In this document: positions 52,666 to 61,852 of the stretch, one piece after another | Position numbering within the stretch: the stretch's first letter is position 1 | How the letters are laid out: each line of letters begins with the position of its first letter | Assembly (NCBI GenBank): GCA_036260935.1 | Contig: DATALQ010000014.1 | Location: forward strand, 1 to 64,000 | Reading direction: 5' to 3' | DNA from: JAEYOM01 sp036260935 | GTDB taxonomy: Bacteria; Bacillota; Clostridia; Acetivibrionales; DTU013 | DNA length: 64,000 nucleotides | Translations under genes and position numbers: made by a program | The notes under the pieces: model-generated | Database searches by the model: none | What the model was told of the DNA's origin: nothing | What the model saw: only the letters and a program-made list of their open reading frames with translations

Positions 52666-53448
52666 TTATGGAACACGGCCTTGCTGCATCCCGAATAAAG
52701 TCTCGCGAAATATATAAACACTGGCGGAATGTTTTTTGTAATTGATTAGTGCTGAGTTTACTCCCTTATTTATACTCATGGAACCTTTTTGAGGTGAATC
52801 GGCGGTGTTGCCCCATTTGATATAAGGGGATATGTCATATTTTATATGTGCATTGATACTGCGTATTCCTGCAGCGTAGTTGAATGTTCCCATATTAACG
52901 GGATCATTGTTTTCGGTCAGCAAAACGCCTTTTTTATTATAAACAGCCTCGCAAAAACCATTATATGATATGAACTTCATATTGTATTCTCCATCTGTGC
53001 CCTGAATGTGATAACATGAAGCACCGATGCTCAATAATATCCATCGTTTGTTTAATGGAAGCGTACTGTTTATGCGAATTAATTCCTGCAGGCTTTTGGG
53101 AGCCCTGTTCAGCTTATTTCGAAAGTAGTGTGTCTTCATATCCACATAGCCGATTCTACTTATTATTGAACATATCAATTTACAAAACCTCAAACTATTA
53201 TCTGAGCTATTTTGGTCGAGATCACTTCCGTATTTGTCTACGTCGGCCATAATAACCGATAAAGCTTTGCGGTTTCCCGATGCAACAGCGATATCCTGTA
53301 TTTTCTTTACATATTCAATACTGCCCAGAACAAGATGATCGTTACCTATTTGTCCGGAAGTTGATACATAGCGTACAGTATTTGAACACGAACTTGAACT
53401 GGATAATAATACTGCTATTAAAATAAATACAATTAATCTTAATTTCAT
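52666..53448 (-). CDS. Lipoprotein of unknown function
   Basis: About 260 residues (start at ATG 53448, after GAGGC; an ATG at 53487 lies in frame and overlaps the upstream gene). The signal peptide ends with SSSSSC, a lipobox-like site. The mature part is polar. A C-terminal stretch, NMKFISYNGFCEAVYNKKG, followed by NMGTFNYAAG, vaguely recalls segments in some toxin-associated or polymorphic-toxin proteins, but I cannot place it. It forms a pair with the membrane protein immediately upstream on the same strand, with a 28-base gap. Confidence 0.6.
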   Translation of the reverse strand: MKLRLIVFILIAVLLSSSSSCSNTVRYVSTSGQIGNDHLVLGSIEYVKKIQDIAVASGNRKALSVIMADVDKYGSDLDQNSSDNSLRFCKLICSIISRIGYVDMKTHYFRNKLNRAPKSLQELIRINSTLPLNKRWILLSIGASCYHIQGTDGEYNMKFISYNGFCEAVYNKKGVLLTENNDPVNMGTFNYAAGIRSINAHIKYDISPYIKWGNTADSPQKGSMSINKGVNSALINYKKHSASVYIFRETLFGMQQGRVP

Positions 53449-53476
53449 AAGTAGCCTCATTCGACGGATGAACATA

Positions 53477-54433
53477 CTAATGATCAACGGGAGTGTCCGT
53501 TCCTATTTCTATTTCTATTTCCTTACCGCAATGCGGACACATAATCCGTTCATTTACCGGAGCCTTTTTACAATCAATAGAATTTCTATTATTTTTGGTT
53601 TTGAAGAGAATATAGATACACAACCCGACTACATTCAACAAAATAGTTATCATTATCCAGAGAGGAGCGTTTAAGTGTTGCTTTTGCACATCCTTGAACA
53701 CCCATAAGGGCAATAAAATCCAGGAAATTGCAAGAAAAATGATTGTAAAAATAATTAACCAATGTCTTAAAGTATTTATGGAATCCGTAAAAAGATAATA
53801 ATTGTTGTATTCATGCTCCGAATCGTGCAGAGCGTATAAATAGAGCCCTTTAGATGCGATATACTCGTACTTCATAACTATTTTGGTTTCTATAGAAAGA
53901 ATATATGAAGAGCCATCGCTATTGTTTATTACCTTATTGCCTAAATAATCATCCGTATCTTGTATTCTCGGGAATAAAACTGTTGATAGACTATTTCTGG
54001 AACTATCCTCTTTCAACCTGTTTATATTGTGAGAGCTATCTATCTGTGCAAGGTATCTTATTGAATTATTGCTGTCGATCAGGTAGGCGATATCGCTGCC
54101 GTACCCGCTAGCCTGCCAGGGGTCGACAAGTACCAGGAACCTGTTCTTTTCAGAAACATATCCGCTGTTTATTTTATAAAGGATATCCCCTTTTTCATTC
54201 GTAATGATTAGATTACTGTAACCGTCGTATTCCTTCGAATAGTTTTCCGATATTTTTTTTACCGTGCCGGTTAATCCATCAAATTCAAGCTGTGATTTTA
54301 TTTCATTGAATTGATCGTCTATAGCCTGCTGAACAGTATCCGGGTGAGAATTGATTACTTCAGCAGTGATCAGTATCGACAAAGCTAAAATAAATATGGA
54401 TGAATAAATGCATATGAGCATTTTTTTTATCAT
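53477..54433 (-). CDS. Membrane protein with extracellular sensor-like domain and C-terminal zinc-ribbon motif
   Basis: 318 residues. An N-terminal hydrophobic helix (LICIYSSIFILALSILI), then a ~190-residue polar extracytoplasmic region (NLIITNEKGDILYKINSGY) that reads like a PAS/CACHE-type sensor. Two more hydrophobic helices follow (residues ~225-280, including a PLDc_N-like NAPLWIMITILLNVVGLCI), and a short cytoplasmic tail MCPHCGKEIEIEIGT with one CxxC pair. No kinase or cyclase domain is attached, so it would have to signal through a partner. Function unknown. Confidence 0.6.
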   Translation of the reverse strand: MIKKMLICIYSSIFILALSILITAEVINSHPDTVQQAIDDQFNEIKSQLEFDGLTGTVKKISENYSKEYDGYSNLIITNEKGDILYKINSGYVSEKNRFLVLVDPWQASGYGSDIAYLIDSNNSIRYLAQIDSSHNINRLKEDSSRNSLSTVLFPRIQDTDDYLGNKVINNSDGSSYILSIETKIVMKYEYIASKGLYLYALHDSEHEYNNYYLFTDSINTLRHWLIIFTIIFLAISWILLPLWVFKDVQKQHLNAPLWIMITILLNVVGLCIYILFKTKNNRNSIDCKKAPVNERIMCPHCGKEIEIEIGTDTPVDH

Positions 54434-54596
54434 TTTCCATTTCCTCTCCTAATTTATGAACTCAAAGCACTGTTTATTTTCCACTATAAACCCGGTTTAA
54501 ACCAAAAAAACTGGCGACGGGGGCGTTGTTTACAAATATGCAATCGTGGTATAGATAAAGCATTTATAGTAATTGTGTTTTGAAGGGTGGGGGATT

Positions 54597-57137
54597 ATGG
54601 AGGACACAGAACAAAAATTCTGGACTATGCCGGGTAATGATGTCATGCAGCTTTTAAGAACCAGCAGCAACGGACTCACGAATGAGGAGGCAAAAAAAAG
54701 GATAGGAATTTATGGCCTGAATACAATTAAGGCCAGAAAGTCAAATAGCGTTGTAAAGCTTCTGATTTCACAATTCAAAAGCCCGATTATTCTATTATTG
54801 TTTTCTGCTATTGGACTATCATTTTACCTTAAAGATACGGCCGATGCATTTATTATTCTGACTATTGTACTGGCAAGCGGCTTACTGGGTTTTTGGCAGG
54901 AATACAGTGCCGGCAGCGCCGTTGAAAAACTACTGGCATTAGTACAGATTAAGGCTACGCTCCTTCGAGACGGTAAACAGGAAGAAATTGAAATAGAAGA
55001 AATTGTACCCGGTGATGTCATTATACTAAAAGCTGGTGATATCATACCGGGAGACTGCGTCATTTTAGATTCCGATTCCCTGTTTGTAGATGAATCTACA
55101 TTAACCGGGGAAACCTTTCCGATCGAGAAGGAGGCTGGCGTATTACCGGCTGATACAGCACTCGGGCACCGTAGGAATTCATTGTGGATGGGCACCCATG
55201 TTATCAGTGGGACAGGGAATGCAGTCGTGATAAGCACGGGCAAAGATACGGAATTTGGCAAAATATCGGAACGTTTAAAATTGAGACCTTCGGAAACAGA
55301 ATTTGAACAAGGTGTAAAAAAATTTGGTTATTTTTTAATGGAGATTACATTGATATTGGTAATGTTGATTTTTGCAATCAATGTTTTTCTAAAACGACCG
55401 GCAATCGATTCCTTCCTGTTTTCACTTGCATTGGCTGTCGGATTGACGCCCCAGCTGTTACCTGCCATCATAAGTATAAATCTGGCTCACGGTGCTAAAA
55501 TAATGGCGGAAAGCAAAGTTATAGTAAAGCGTCTTGCTTCTATTGAAAACTTTGGCAGCATGAATATTTTATGTTCGGATAAAACCGGTACGCTGACCGA
55601 TGGTGTTGTAAAGCTGCAGTCAACCCCTGATATTGAGGGAAATCATAGTGAAAAAGTTCTGTTATATGCTTATCTTAACGCAATTTTTGAGTCGGGATTT
55701 GTCAACCCTATAGATGCGGCAATAAGAAGCTTTAAGAAGTTTGACATCTCGGGATATGTCAAGTTGGATGAAGAGCCTTATGATTTTATCAGAAAGAGAT
55801 TGAGCATACTCCTTACAGAACCTGATAAGGACAGCCCTGATGGTAAAAGACGTATTGTTGTTACAAAAGGGGCTTTGAAGAATATTTTATCCGTGTGCAC
55901 AAGGGCTGAGATCGGAAGCGGAAAAATTGTAGACCTTTTGACAGTTAAAGATAAGGTACAAAAACAATACGAAGAGTATAGCAGTAAAGGATACCGTACT
56001 CTCGGTATAGCATATAAGACGAGAATAGAGTCTTTACATAAAGGCGAGCAGGAATCCGATATGATTTTCCTGGGATTTATTATTCTTTTTGATCCTCTAA
56101 AGCCCGGTATAATTGAAACAATTAACGAACTTGAGACCTTGGGTGTCAGCCTGAAGATTATTACCGGAGATAATAAATTGATAGCAGAAAACGTTGTCCG
56201 GCAATTGGGGAAAACAGGCGGACAAATCATAACGGGGCCTGAGCTTAATGAAACGAGTGACAGCGCATTGCTGAAACGCGTTTCGGAGGTAACAGTATTT
56301 GCAGAAGTAGAACCCAATCAGAAAGAACGGATTGTCAATACGTTCAAAAAGGCCGGCTATGTCACAGGATATATGGGTGATGGTATAAATGACGCCTCAG
56401 CCCTTCATGCCGCGGATGTCAGCATATCTGTCGACAGTGGTGCGGACGTCGCGAAAGAAGCTGCTGATATCGTCTTGTTGGAAAAGAACCTGAGTGTGTT
56501 GATTGAAGGGGTAAAAGCAGGCAGAATAACATTTGCAAATACATTAAAGTATGTATTTATGGCAACAAGTGCGAATTTCGGAAACATGTTCAGTATGGCT
56601 GGAGCATCATTGTTTCTGCCTTTTATACCGCTTTTGCCTAAACAGATTCTGTTAACCAACTTATTGACTGATTTCCCGGAAATGGCTATTGCTTCCGACA
56701 ATGTCGATCAAGAGCTTGTAATGCAGCCAAGGAGATGGAATATAAAGTTTATTCGTAAGTTTATGATGACATTCGGGTTAATAAGTTCAATATTTGACTA
56801 CCTTACTTTTGGAATACTTGTGTTTGCTTTAAAAGCAACAGATATACAATTCCGAACTGGCTGGTTTATCGAATCAGTCGTTTCAGCAGCGTTAATAGTA
56901 CTGGTTATTCGAACCGGAAAGCCATTTTTTAAGAGTGTACCCGGCAGATACCTAATGCTTGCAACATTATTGATATTAGCTTTTACAATAACTTTACCAT
57001 ATACTCCGTTTGCAGGGATATTGGGTCTCAAACCGCTTCCAGCCTGGGTGCTTCTTATTATATTGGCTATTGTAGCACTTTATATTGTGACAGCTGAAGC
57101 TGCCAAGAAGCTATTCTATAAAATTGTGAGAAATTAA
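54597..57137 (+). CDS. mgtA: Magnesium-transporting P-type ATPase (MgtA-like, P3B)
   Basis: 846 residues of a P-type ATPase that imports Mg2+. The actuator motif is LTGETFPIEKE, phosphorylation site Asp328 in CSDKTGTLTDG, hinge MGDGINDASALHAADV, and about ten membrane segments. The C-terminal transmembrane stretch ANFGNMFSMAGASLFLPFIP, with LLTNLLTDFPEMAIASD, is diagnostic for MgtA/MgtB. The ATG at 54597 has a G-rich site (GGGTGGGGG); an in-frame TTG at 54573 is weaker. No M-box-like leader was recognised in the ~160 bases upstream. Confidence 0.94.
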   Translation: MEDTEQKFWTMPGNDVMQLLRTSSNGLTNEEAKKRIGIYGLNTIKARKSNSVVKLLISQFKSPIILLLFSAIGLSFYLKDTADAFIILTIVLASGLLGFWQEYSAGSAVEKLLALVQIKATLLRDGKQEEIEIEEIVPGDVIILKAGDIIPGDCVILDSDSLFVDESTLTGETFPIEKEAGVLPADTALGHRRNSLWMGTHVISGTGNAVVISTGKDTEFGKISERLKLRPSETEFEQGVKKFGYFLMEITLILVMLIFAINVFLKRPAIDSFLFSLALAVGLTPQLLPAIISINLAHGAKIMAESKVIVKRLASIENFGSMNILCSDKTGTLTDGVVKLQSTPDIEGNHSEKVLLYAYLNAIFESGFVNPIDAAIRSFKKFDISGYVKLDEEPYDFIRKRLSILLTEPDKDSPDGKRRIVVTKGALKNILSVCTRAEIGSGKIVDLLTVKDKVQKQYEEYSSKGYRTLGIAYKTRIESLHKGEQESDMIFLGFIILFDPLKPGIIETINELETLGVSLKIITGDNKLIAENVVRQLGKTGGQIITGPELNETSDSALLKRVSEVTVFAEVEPNQKERIVNTFKKAGYVTGYMGDGINDASALHAADVSISVDSGADVAKEAADIVLLEKNLSVLIEGVKAGRITFANTLKYVFMATSANFGNMFSMAGASLFLPFIPLLPKQILLTNLLTDFPEMAIASDNVDQELVMQPRRWNIKFIRKFMMTFGLISSIFDYLTFGILVFALKATDIQFRTGWFIESVVSAALIVLVIRTGKPFFKSVPGRYLMLATLLILAFTITLPYTPFAGILGLKPLPAWVLLIILAIVALYIVTAEAAKKLFYKIVRN

Positions 57138-57274
57138 TCAAAAGGCCGGTAAATTGACTGCCTAATTATGTTATATCCCAAGAAGGAGTATGACAAGACT
57201 CTGATTGTCTTAGACAGCTGAGTTTAACGATACTATGATTCTCAGTAGAGGCAACAGCGGAGGCTCGGCAGTGC

Positions 57275-58993
57275 TTATTTTGCATCGCTGGTATTCACTG
57301 TTGCTGTAAGGATTACCGATTTTTCATCACCAAGGTATTGATCAAAATACTTCGGTATTTTATATTTGATTTTGGTGTCTTTATCACCGATATGGATATA
57401 CATTTTGCCGGGATACTGAATATATGTGTTTTCTTTAAATACCCTTGAATAATCCACCTCATATTTATTTATCAGAATCACGGTTCCCTCTGAAAGCCCG
57501 AACACATTGTTTCGCACCACCAGCGTGCCGTCGTTGCCGCAGGGTCCGCCCTGAAGCGTGAATGCGGAGGACGTATACTGCCAGCCGATATAGTTGTCCC
57601 AGTTGGATTTACCGGAATACAGTGAATAGTTGTTCTCGACGACGATATTCTTGAAAATATGGTTTGGATTTACTTCCATATCCCAATTGCATAAGAGAAT
57701 CGACTGGACACATTCTTCAACAACGTTTCCGCTTACCACATTGTCCGTCATGGAGGATGGATCCTCGGTAAAGGTCTCCAAGGCGATCCCTTCCTGGAAA
57801 CAGTTATGGACATAGTTATCGCGTATGGTGCTACCGCTGCCGTCGAAGCTGATCCCTCCGCCATTGCGTCCGATGGAGTTCATGTTCAGCTGGAGGCGGG
57901 TATCTCCTGTCTCGTTAAAGGTGGCATATCCTGTAACGCCGCCGCCCATCCAGCTTACCTCGCAGTTTTGTACGAGGCAGTTGTCCGTCGAATTGCCATT
58001 GGAAAAGCCGCTGGTGAAGGTGAATACCGAGGATGTGATGCTTAGATTGTCAAAAGTCTGATTATCGCTCATGCCGTCGAAGAAGGCGAAAGGCGCGATG
58101 AATTCTATGTCGTCGTATAGTTCGCCGGGATTACCGGCATCACATCGGAAGTATAACTTTCCTGTCACCAACTCCGGGCCGTTTTCATCGTATCCTTTGA
58201 CAAATGCGCGTTCATCGAGACTCAATGGAGGATAAAGCAGCATGGGGAAGCATCGCATATCCATGAGATCTTCCGTGACGACATAGGGTTTTTTCTGAGG
58301 CTCGTTCCGCATGTCCATGCAATAGTATTTTGTCCCATCCCAATACGCGGTATCCCGCGGTACGGGAATTTCATGGTTGAGCACTATCGCGCTGCATTCC
58401 GAAAATTCTTTATAATATTCCCAAATCTTCACACCGTTATCGCCGTTGTAATAGAGCTTCCATTTTTCACTGCCGCTGCCGTTTTCAGGTGAACCCGAAA
58501 AAATGGGCTTGTTACCCGCTCCATAGGCAGAGAAGGTAATGCCCTTCGTGCCCCTGACGTTATTAGGCATTCGCGCGCTGCGCCAGATGCTTCCTCGCTC
58601 AAAAAACACCGCGTCTCCGGGTTTCAACTTCACATTTTGCAGACGTCCCAGTGTAGCCCAGGCGGTTTCCGGCGTCAGGCCGTCATTTTTATCTTTGCCG
58701 TTATTTGATACATAGTAGGCTGTACCCGTATAGGTCTCACCCTGGATATAAGAATCGCCTTTTTTAATCGATGTTGGCGTGGACAGGATTTCCTGCTTTC
58801 TTTTTTGGGCGGCAAGCAGGATCGCATTAACCTGTTCAGAGTCATCGCTCACCGGCTTCGCGTCACCAGCGCCAGTGAGTGCCGTTGACACCGCCGTTGA
58901 CGCCGCCGCTTGGTCCGATGTCGTGGGCTCGCTGCATGAGACGCATGGAATCAACATAGCAGCAGTAAGTAAAAATGTTATTATACGTTTCAT
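57275..58993 (-). CDS. Right-handed beta-helix lipoprotein (probable polysaccharide-active)
   Basis: About 572 residues, exported: signal peptide MKRIITFLLTAAMLIPCVSC with lipobox, a Thr/Ala/Ser-rich linker, then a DUF1565-type start (GTAYYVSNNGKDKNDGLTPE, TAWATLGRLQNVKLKPGD). A parallel beta-helix follows with repeated N-x-V/I strands (DNLSITSS, NCEVSWMGG, NVVSGNVVEECVQSI, NIVVENNYSLYSG). It resembles pectate lyase-like and GH-type helices; no catalytic residues can be named. The ATG at 58993 follows TCGGGGGAAAAC. The divergent AraC regulator with its palindromic promoter is the likely controller. Confidence 0.78.
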   Translation of the reverse strand: MKRIITFLLTAAMLIPCVSCSEPTTSDQAAASTAVSTALTGAGDAKPVSDDSEQVNAILLAAQKRKQEILSTPTSIKKGDSYIQGETYTGTAYYVSNNGKDKNDGLTPETAWATLGRLQNVKLKPGDAVFFERGSIWRSARMPNNVRGTKGITFSAYGAGNKPIFSGSPENGSGSEKWKLYYNGDNGVKIWEYYKEFSECSAIVLNHEIPVPRDTAYWDGTKYYCMDMRNEPQKKPYVVTEDLMDMRCFPMLLYPPLSLDERAFVKGYDENGPELVTGKLYFRCDAGNPGELYDDIEFIAPFAFFDGMSDNQTFDNLSITSSVFTFTSGFSNGNSTDNCLVQNCEVSWMGGGVTGYATFNETGDTRLQLNMNSIGRNGGGISFDGSGSTIRDNYVHNCFQEGIALETFTEDPSSMTDNVVSGNVVEECVQSILLCNWDMEVNPNHIFKNIVVENNYSLYSGKSNWDNYIGWQYTSSAFTLQGGPCGNDGTLVVRNNVFGLSEGTVILINKYEVDYSRVFKENTYIQYPGKMYIHIGDKDTKIKYKIPKYFDQYLGDEKSVILTATVNTSDAK

Positions 58994-59140
58994 GTAGTTT
59001 TCCCCCGACTCAGAATGGTAGCCAGCCCTACAAAATAGCAATTCGTTTCGCTTTTGCAAGTTGGACAATCCATTTTATGTTAAGTAATAAATACCATAAA
59101 ACTGTTAACATTTCAACAGGATACTTTTTGTTTTTTAGAG

Positions 59141-59155
59141 AACTTTGACAAAGTT
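59141..59155. promoter_or_regulatory. Perfect palindrome over the -35 box (putative operator)
   Basis: AACTTTGACAAAGTT: 7-bp arms around a central A. It overlaps the TTGACA box of the promoter at 59145 and lies between the divergent beta-helix lipoprotein and AraC genes. Confidence 0.55.
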
Positions 59156-59174
59156 TATGCTATAGTAGAATTAT
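59145..59174 (+). promoter_or_regulatory. Promoter of the AraC regulator
   Basis: TTGACA (59145-59150), 18-base spacer, AATTAT (59169-59174). The leader to the TTG start at 59281 is about 100 bases. Confidence 0.5.
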
Positions 59175-59280
59175 ATAGTCGAAGTGGTAGAATTACACAG
59201 AAGGTTTGTTCGCAAAGGTTGGTTCCGGTAACCGGTTGAAGAAAAGTCATCGGGTGAATTTACGGGAGGGAGTATTTACT

Positions 59281-60156
59281 TTGAATTCCATAGGTGACAG
59301 AGTCAGTGGCAGTATCAAGGGCGATATTCCAGAAATACCTGAATCAATCAGCTGTTCGGATTTGGTTTTATTCAAGTCGAGACGTTTTGTAGAGGGCGAA
59401 AATCAATTTGACTTCTATCATTTTGTCATGCCAAGAGTTGAAGTACCTTCCTTTTTTGCAGACAGCAAGGAAATAGATATACCCCCAAATACAATACTGG
59501 CAACTAATCCCGGACAAAGGCTGACAGTATCGCCAATAAATAAAAAATACAGTAATTCCAAGGACATAAAATTTATATCCTTGTTTATTGAACCCAATAA
59601 GCTTAGGGAATTGTCCAAATCAGAGTTTAACAAAACCGGAATTTCATTTTTCAACAACACATCCTACTTAAGTAATAACATTTTAACACTGATATCGAAG
59701 TTTGAAATGGAATACAGAAGTAAACAGGCGGGGTATCAATTTATATTGGACTGCCTTTCCATAGAGACTTCAATTAACCTGATGAGAGAACTCAGGAACA
59801 ATATGTCTTGTATGCCCGAACATCGCAAATATTCGGCTAGAAGAGAGATAAACACAGTAATAGATTATCTTTGGGAAAATGTAAACATGGAGTTTTCCCT
59901 GGATAAGCTGTGCAGTATAGTTAATCTAAGCCCTTATTACTTTATGAGGCTGTTTAAGGATTACACCGGTAAAACCCCGTATGAGTATTACATTGATATA
60001 AAAATCAGCAGGGCTTTGGAATACCTGAAAACAAAGAAATATTCAATTACAGAGATATGCTTTATTCTAGGGTTCTCAAGTCACAGCCACTTTACCTCGG
60101 TTTTCAGAAAAAGGGTTGGGAGAACACCCTCCGAGTTCATAAAATCAATTGAGTAA
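59281..60156 (+). CDS. AraC-family transcriptional regulator
   Basis: About 291 residues. The N-terminal ~180 residues form a cupin-like ligand-binding domain (FYHFVMPRVEVPSFFADSK, PPNTILATNPGQ), and the C terminus an AraC helix-turn-helix pair (FSLDKLCSIVNLSPYYFMRL, ITEICFILGFSSHSHFTSVF, GRTPSEFIKS). I favour TTG 59281, ten bases after GGGAGGG; an in-frame TTG at 59206 would add 25 residues. It is divergent from the beta-helix lipoprotein and probably regulates it in response to a sugar. Confidence 0.9.
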   Translation: MNSIGDRVSGSIKGDIPEIPESISCSDLVLFKSRRFVEGENQFDFYHFVMPRVEVPSFFADSKEIDIPPNTILATNPGQRLTVSPINKKYSNSKDIKFISLFIEPNKLRELSKSEFNKTGISFFNNTSYLSNNILTLISKFEMEYRSKQAGYQFILDCLSIETSINLMRELRNNMSCMPEHRKYSARREINTVIDYLWENVNMEFSLDKLCSIVNLSPYYFMRLFKDYTGKTPYEYYIDIKISRALEYLKTKKYSITEICFILGFSSHSHFTSVFRKRVGRTPSEFIKSIE

Positions 60157-60202
60157 TACAAAATTTGGCAATTATTCAAAATGGCTATTGGCGGGAATTA
60201 AG

Positions 60203-60243
60203 TAAAAACCGGTACTCGGAAAATGTCTGCTAAACTGCCGGTT
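60203..60243 (-). terminator. Terminator of the RbsA-like gene
   Basis: Minus strand: AACCGG pairs with CCGGTT (plus-strand ends 60207-60212 and 60238-60243) across about 25 bases, followed by TTT, immediately after the gene's stop. Confidence 0.55.
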
Positions 60244-60244
60244 A

Positions 60245-61750
60245 TCATGCATCGTATGATGAAGCATAATGAAGGATCTTTGCCGACGTTGCCTCGGAGG
60301 TGTTCAATTCCTTGACAATTGTGCCGTTAAACATTATATAGACCCTGTCGCACATGCCTATCAGTTCTTCAGTATCTGAAGATATCAACAGTATCGACAC
60401 TCCCTTTTTTGTAAGATGGTTCAATATATTGTAAAGCTCTACCTTGGAGGGGATATCCATGTTTTTCGACGGATCGTCCAGAACAAGTATTCTGCCGCCT
60501 ATTGAAACTAATTTTGCAAGCGCGAGCTTCTGAAGGATACCTATGCTCAAATTCTTAACAGGATCTTTCAGTATCGGTATTTTCATATAATACTTCGCTA
60601 TCTGCTCTTTTGTCGCCCTATCAATAGCCTTGTTGCTTAGGTGGAAATTTTTCCTGAATTTGTTCAAAGTAGCTATAGTATAGTTATATGAAGTATTCTG
60701 GAGCATAAAAATATTGTCGGTTATTTTTTCACTCATGTAGGAAATACCTTTTTCCCTGGCCCGACGCGGATTATCGATAAGAACCTCCTTTTCATCGATA
60801 AATATGGCTCCTGCGCTTTTGCTTTCAAGTCCGTAGATCATTTTTGCAACACTGGATTTTCCCGAGCCTTGAAGCCCGGCCAGGCCGATGATCTCTCCCT
60901 GGTCTATTTTCAGACTCAGATCTCTGACGGTCTTTTTCTGATTCCAGAGATTTTCTACTCTAAAGACTGTATCGCCCTTTTTAGCTTTTATTCTTGGGTA
61001 CCGGTTTATATAATCCCTGCCGGCCATCTTTTCAACGAAATAATCGGGGGATAAGCGTTCAGTCTGCCTTTCCTTTTCGTCGACTATCATCCCGTCCCGC
61101 ATTATTACAATCCTATCGGCTATTTTTTTTGTCTCGCCGATTTTGTGGGATATATAGATGATCGCAACATTCAAGGCCTTAAGTCTGGCAATTATTCTGA
61201 AAAGGTTCTGGACTTCGCTTTCAACTAAAGCGGATGTCGGTTCGTCAAATATTATTACCTTCGCGTTAAAGGCCAAAGCCCTTGCAATCTCGACAAGCTG
61301 GAGCTGCGCGCATCCAAGATTGTTAACCCTTTCCCTTACGTCTATATTGCTGCACTGTAATTCACCCAGTATTTTTTTGGAATTCTCGTTCATAAGGCGT
61401 TGATTCAAAATAGGTGTGTGGCCAAGCCTGACCTCATTCTTCAGGAAAATGTTTTGTGATACGGTTAATTCGGGTATGAGCTGGGATTCCTGGTAGATCA
61501 TCCTGATGCCAAGCTGCTGTGCTTTTTGAGGCGAATTACCGGTCAGGGGCTTCCCCTCGAACATAATACTACCGTTGTCCGGAGTATAAATACCCGAGAG
61601 GATTTTCATAAGCGTAGATTTTCCGGCACCGTTCTCTCCCAATATGCAGCATACTTCTCCGCTTCGGATATCAAGGCTGATATTGTCAAGAACCGTATGA
61701 TCCATGAATTTTTTACTAATGCCGTTAAGATTTATAATACTTTGACCCAT
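60245..61750 (-). CDS. RbsA/MglA-like sugar ABC ATPase with an atypical second half
   Basis: About 501 residues with two ATP-binding domains in one chain, the layout of ribose/galactose importer ATPases. Domain 1 is ordinary: GENGAGKST, signature-like NLGCAQLQLVEIARAL, Walker B VIIFDEPTSAL. Domain 2 is unusual. Its Walker A is GLQGSGKSS with a lysine where RbsA-type proteins have GAGR, its signature is LSIGILQKLAL instead of LSGGNQQK, and Walker B is LVLDDPSKNMD instead of LDEP. I place the start at ATG 61750 after GGGGAGG; an ATG at 61783 is in frame. No permease or binding protein adjoins it on this strand. The DeoR gene lies 102 bases upstream. Confidence 0.82.
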   Translation of the reverse strand: MGQSIINLNGISKKFMDHTVLDNISLDIRSGEVCCILGENGAGKSTLMKILSGIYTPDNGSIMFEGKPLTGNSPQKAQQLGIRMIYQESQLIPELTVSQNIFLKNEVRLGHTPILNQRLMNENSKKILGELQCSNIDVRERVNNLGCAQLQLVEIARALAFNAKVIIFDEPTSALVESEVQNLFRIIARLKALNVAIIYISHKIGETKKIADRIVIMRDGMIVDEKERQTERLSPDYFVEKMAGRDYINRYPRIKAKKGDTVFRVENLWNQKKTVRDLSLKIDQGEIIGLAGLQGSGKSSVAKMIYGLESKSAGAIFIDEKEVLIDNPRRAREKGISYMSEKITDNIFMLQNTSYNYTIATLNKFRKNFHLSNKAIDRATKEQIAKYYMKIPILKDPVKNLSIGILQKLALAKLVSIGGRILVLDDPSKNMDIPSKVELYNILNHLTKKGVSILLISSDTEELIGMCDRVYIMFNGTIVKELNTSEATSAKILHYASSYDA

Positions 61751-61852
61751 TTCTGCTGCCTCCCCTAAATCGAGGGTTCCCATATTTTAGTACGATATGA
61801 ACATGATTGTGGCTGCTGCAAATTGGTTGTCAGACTTAAATGCAGTGACAGT

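Noticed and set aside
54434..54596. Possible magnesium-sensing leader (M-box) before mgtA
   Set aside because: The gap is barely long enough and shows no recognisable M-box core or terminator/antiterminator pair.
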